Assembly: GCA_031257725.1 (NCBI GenBank)
Contig: JAIROD010000099.1
Span: forward strand, 1-7,654
Direction: 5' to 3'
Origin: Planctomycetaceae bacterium
GTDB lineage: Bacteria > Planctomycetota > Planctomycetia > Pirellulales > Thermoguttaceae
Length of the DNA stretch: 7,654 nt
The translations under genes and the position numbers were made by a program. The notes under the pieces were generated by a model. The model was given only the letters and a program-made list of their open reading frames with translations. It searched no databases and was not told where the DNA came from. Positions 5,192 to 7,654 of this stretch are shown here, in pieces; within the stretch, counting starts at the first letter, position 1; the number at the start of each line of letters is the position of its first letter.

Positions 5192-7654
5192 TTACTCTAA
5201 TATTTTTGAACCGATAATCACAGGTTTGTAATGCGGATCGCCGTTTGATTGTTGGAAAACGGTGCCGCGCCGGAAACCAACCGGTATGCTGCGGTCAATC
5301 AGGTAAAACGCCCGATGACGTTTTACCGTACCATTATCAAGCCCCTTTTCCACCCCAAGCACATAACCGTCCGGATAAACAAATTGGAATGTATTACCGT
5401 CGTAAATATGTGATAACTGCGTCGGATATTTCTGTTTCAGATCATTTAGCGTACTGAAATGTTCCGCTTCAAAATACCCGATAGTCATCCACACGGCAAA
5501 AACATTGGAACGCGTTGTGGTCATATCGGACAAACGCATATAATTTTCAAGTGCAGTGTACGGATTGTCCGCATCCGGTTCCGGTTCAAGCAATCCCGAA
5601 CGTAATAATGTTGCGTTCACAGGTTGTTGTACCAAATCATTCGTTTGGCTGTCACGCGCCAACGGAGGAACAAGCGTTACCGCTTGCGGCGAACGGAACG
5701 GAATAAATTCCGAAGGATAAATATTGTCCACCGCTTCTTTATGCCGAAGTGCATAAAGACCATTGTTGTTGCTATTGTTGTATTCATGCCAGTTTTGCCG
5801 TGAACTATTTCCCCGTAACGCCTCCCACGCCGGAGCGGTTGCGGTGTTGAGGTTAATCTTTCCCGGTTCGCGCATCTCGTAAACCGGTTTAACGAGATTC
5901 CCGTCATTATCTGTAACCCATCCGCGAATCGTTCCGCCGAATTTTGACGGAACACGGACATACTCAAATAACCGTGACAAATTCAGACCGCCGCCGAAAA
6001 AGTTCAAATACGCTCCCAAACCGTTATTCGGATCGGAAAATCGTAACCCCGAACCAAGTGATTGCGTTGTTGCCGTATTCACCCAGTCTGTTGACTCGTT
6101 ATCGTAAAATTCCACTCCAAAACGATCCGGCGACGAAGAAGGAATCAACATCAATTCGTAACTATTAGTCAACGGCGAATTATGCCACGGAAAATGTAAA
6201 AACGCCTTATCCGGCGCACCTTGTAATGCGAACGCTGCCATTGACGTTAAATCCAGATTCGTGATCGTATCCTGTGGAATAATCGCAACATTAGGATATT
6301 TATTGAGATACCCCAGAGACATGCGGTCAGTATCAAGAGCAACGGCTCCGTTTGTTTGCGCCGTACCAATATCCAGATAACCAACCGTTTTATTTGTTAG
6401 TTCAGAACCGTCAGCCTGAGTTGTCTTAAAATTTCTTGCCCAAAGATTGGGAGATTTTTTTGTTTCATTTGAACCGATTGTTCCCCATTGACGGGAATTA
6501 AGATACAAATTACCGTGTTTTTGATCATCGGCAAAAATGGGGTCTTCGGAACCATTTGCATCTTGTTCGCTGTTAATAACATGCAGATCAATCATATTCC
6601 AATCAACCGTAACGTATGGATTGGTCATCGGATGATGTTGCCGGCTTGGATCGGCAAGGCGTTGCAAACAGATTGTCCGGTAACAAGGAATCGTCCCGTA
6701 AGATTCCAATTCATCCTTATCAAGCGGGGATTCAAGAGCGGGAGAATAAGGTTGGTTTGGATATGACGGCAATGGAGTGTAATAATTATCACGTAGCGGC
6801 TCGGAAATGCTGACTCCGATATTATAGGAGGAATTGTCAGGATGCTGAGTGCTTGCGTAGATGACCGCTGGAGTTTTTGCACGCCGATAGTTTGGATCAT
6901 TCGGGTCAGTAGAGGTTGGAAGAGGCGGATAGAATCTGTTTGTTCCCATTCCTATCACATGATCCGGTACAGGTGATTTTGTCTTACCAAATTCCGTACT
7001 ACCCACTCCGTCAACGGGCTGCGAAAGAATTCCGACAGACGCAGAGGAAATGACAAGATAGGAGTTCGGCGACAACGTAGCAGGAAGATTATAGGTATTT
7101 TGTGAATAGGAATGTTTGCGAATCGTCGCATCATCAGCACCGTGTTGCGGGTAGGGTACCGTCTTTCCGAACCAGATGATTCGTTCAGGAACAATGGACA
7201 TTTCATCATCAAAACAACCCTTAATTGTTGTTGTGGGCCACTGTTTTGTTTGGAATGAACAGGTTGTTCCGTTATTTTTCAACTGATACAAGGCATCCTG
7301 ATCATGTGTACCGGTATTCCAATCAAATTCGGGAGTATTCCCACAATTCTTTTCGCTGATCACAAGCCGCCAAACATAAGACGGATTGTTTCCTGCTACC
7401 GGTACTATCTGCGCCAGATCAAGTGTTGGGGGACCGTCAGGATTGTTATAGGCAAGCGCATTTCCGACAGGCGAACTTTCCGCTCGATGGGGATTTCCCT
7501 GCCGATAAAGTTCCACAAAGAGCGAACCTTGCGGAATCATCACCTGATCAAAATCAGAATCGTGGTCGGCGGAATCCTCACAATCGGGACTCATTCTAGC
7601 GAAACTTTTATTACATTTTGGGCATGTTCCGGCAGATGAATTCTCCTTGACCGA
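5192..7654 (-). CDS. Large pseudopilin/T2SS-associated-type protein, 5' end outside the window
   Basis: The frame is open to the right edge: 820 residues are visible, 20 of them before the first internal ATG (7594), so that ATG is not the true start. GKINLNTA (about 5840-5864) is the signature of GspK-like minor pseudopilins and of Verrucomicrobia/planctomycete cassette proteins. Blocks typical of that group, from memory, are PQGSLFVELY near the visible start, VFAVWMTIGYF (about 5471-5503) and RHRAFYLIDRSIPVGF (about 5270-5320) near the end. Members usually begin with a prepilin-type hydrophobic segment, which would lie outside the window. The likely location is the envelope, in a type II secretion or pilus-like assembly, but its role is unproven. 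A CPKC motif (7613-7624) could bind metal. No internal lesion is seen; Asn, Pro and Tyr are frequent. It ends 20 bp from a MITE-like element. Confidence 0.75.
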   Translation of the reverse strand, partial: SVKENSSAGTCPKCNKSFARMSPDCEDSADHDSDFDQVMIPQGSLFVELYRQGNPHRAESSPVGNALAYNNPDGPPTLDLAQIVPVAGNNPSYVWRLVISEKNCGNTPEFDWNTGTHDQDALYQLKNNGTTCSFQTKQWPTTTIKGCFDDEMSIVPERIIWFGKTVPYPQHGADDATIRKHSYSQNTYNLPATLSPNSYLVISSASVGILSQPVDGVGSTEFGKTKSPVPDHVIGMGTNRFYPPLPTSTDPNDPNYRRAKTPAVIYASTQHPDNSSYNIGVSISEPLRDNYYTPLPSYPNQPYSPALESPLDKDELESYGTIPCYRTICLQRLADPSRQHHPMTNPYVTVDWNMIDLHVINSEQDANGSEDPIFADDQKHGNLYLNSRQWGTIGSNETKKSPNLWARNFKTTQADGSELTNKTVGYLDIGTAQTNGAVALDTDRMSLGYLNKYPNVAIIPQDTITNLDLTSMAAFALQGAPDKAFLHFPWHNSPLTNSYELMLIPSSSPDRFGVEFYDNESTDWVNTATTQSLGSGLRFSDPNNGLGAYLNFFGGGLNLSRLFEYVRVPSKFGGTIRGWVTDNDGNLVKPVYEMREPGKINLNTATAPAWEALRGNSSRQNWHEYNNSNNNGLYALRHKEAVDNIYPSEFIPFRSPQAVTLVPPLARDSQTNDLVQQPVNATLLRSGLLEPEPDADNPYTALENYMRLSDMTTTRSNVFAVWMTIGYFEAEHFSTLNDLKQKYPTQLSHIYDGNTFQFVYPDGYVLGVEKGLDNGTVKRHRAFYLIDRSIPVGFRRGTVFQQSNGDPHYKPVIIGSKILE

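Overview
The window looks like chromosomal DNA of a planctomycete, perhaps of the Pirellulales or a gut- or sediment-type relative. This is inferred from protein style alone. The right-hand gene belongs to a type of very large, pseudopilin-associated protein that I know from planctomycetes and Verrucomicrobia, with a GspK-like GKINLNTA signature. The long central gene carries a Hanks-type Ser/Thr kinase, and planctomycetes are rich in these. Intergenic DNA is AT-rich and crowded with palindromes. No rRNA, tRNA or CRISPR array was seen.

Layout: all recognised genes lie on the minus strand. A probable gene start (1-27) is cut by the left edge. Positions 28-612 hold no recognised gene, only palindromes and one copy of a MITE-like element. 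An SDR oxidoreductase follows (613-1374). From 1375 to 2331 there is a second MITE-like copy, a strong plus-strand promoter-like sequence leading to a small ORF with a 13-G run, and a 310-bp nested palindrome. The central gene (2332-4566) encodes an apparently complete D-2-hydroxyacid dehydrogenase fused to an apparently complete Ser/Thr kinase domain. From 4567 to 5191 there is a second instance of the GTCCC hairpin pair and a composite MITE-like element. The last gene (5192 to the right edge) is open at its 5' end.

The genes do not form an obvious operon: repeat-filled gaps of about 590 to 960 bp separate them and no shared pathway is evident. The most unusual items are the dehydrogenase-kinase fusion, the nested palindromic element with its diverged but still foldable relative at 4656-4729, and the poly-G ORF. 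The SDR gene is bracketed by two directly oriented copies of the MITE-like repeat, so it could be lost or mobilised by recombination. All function calls rest on reading motifs by eye; no database search was possible.
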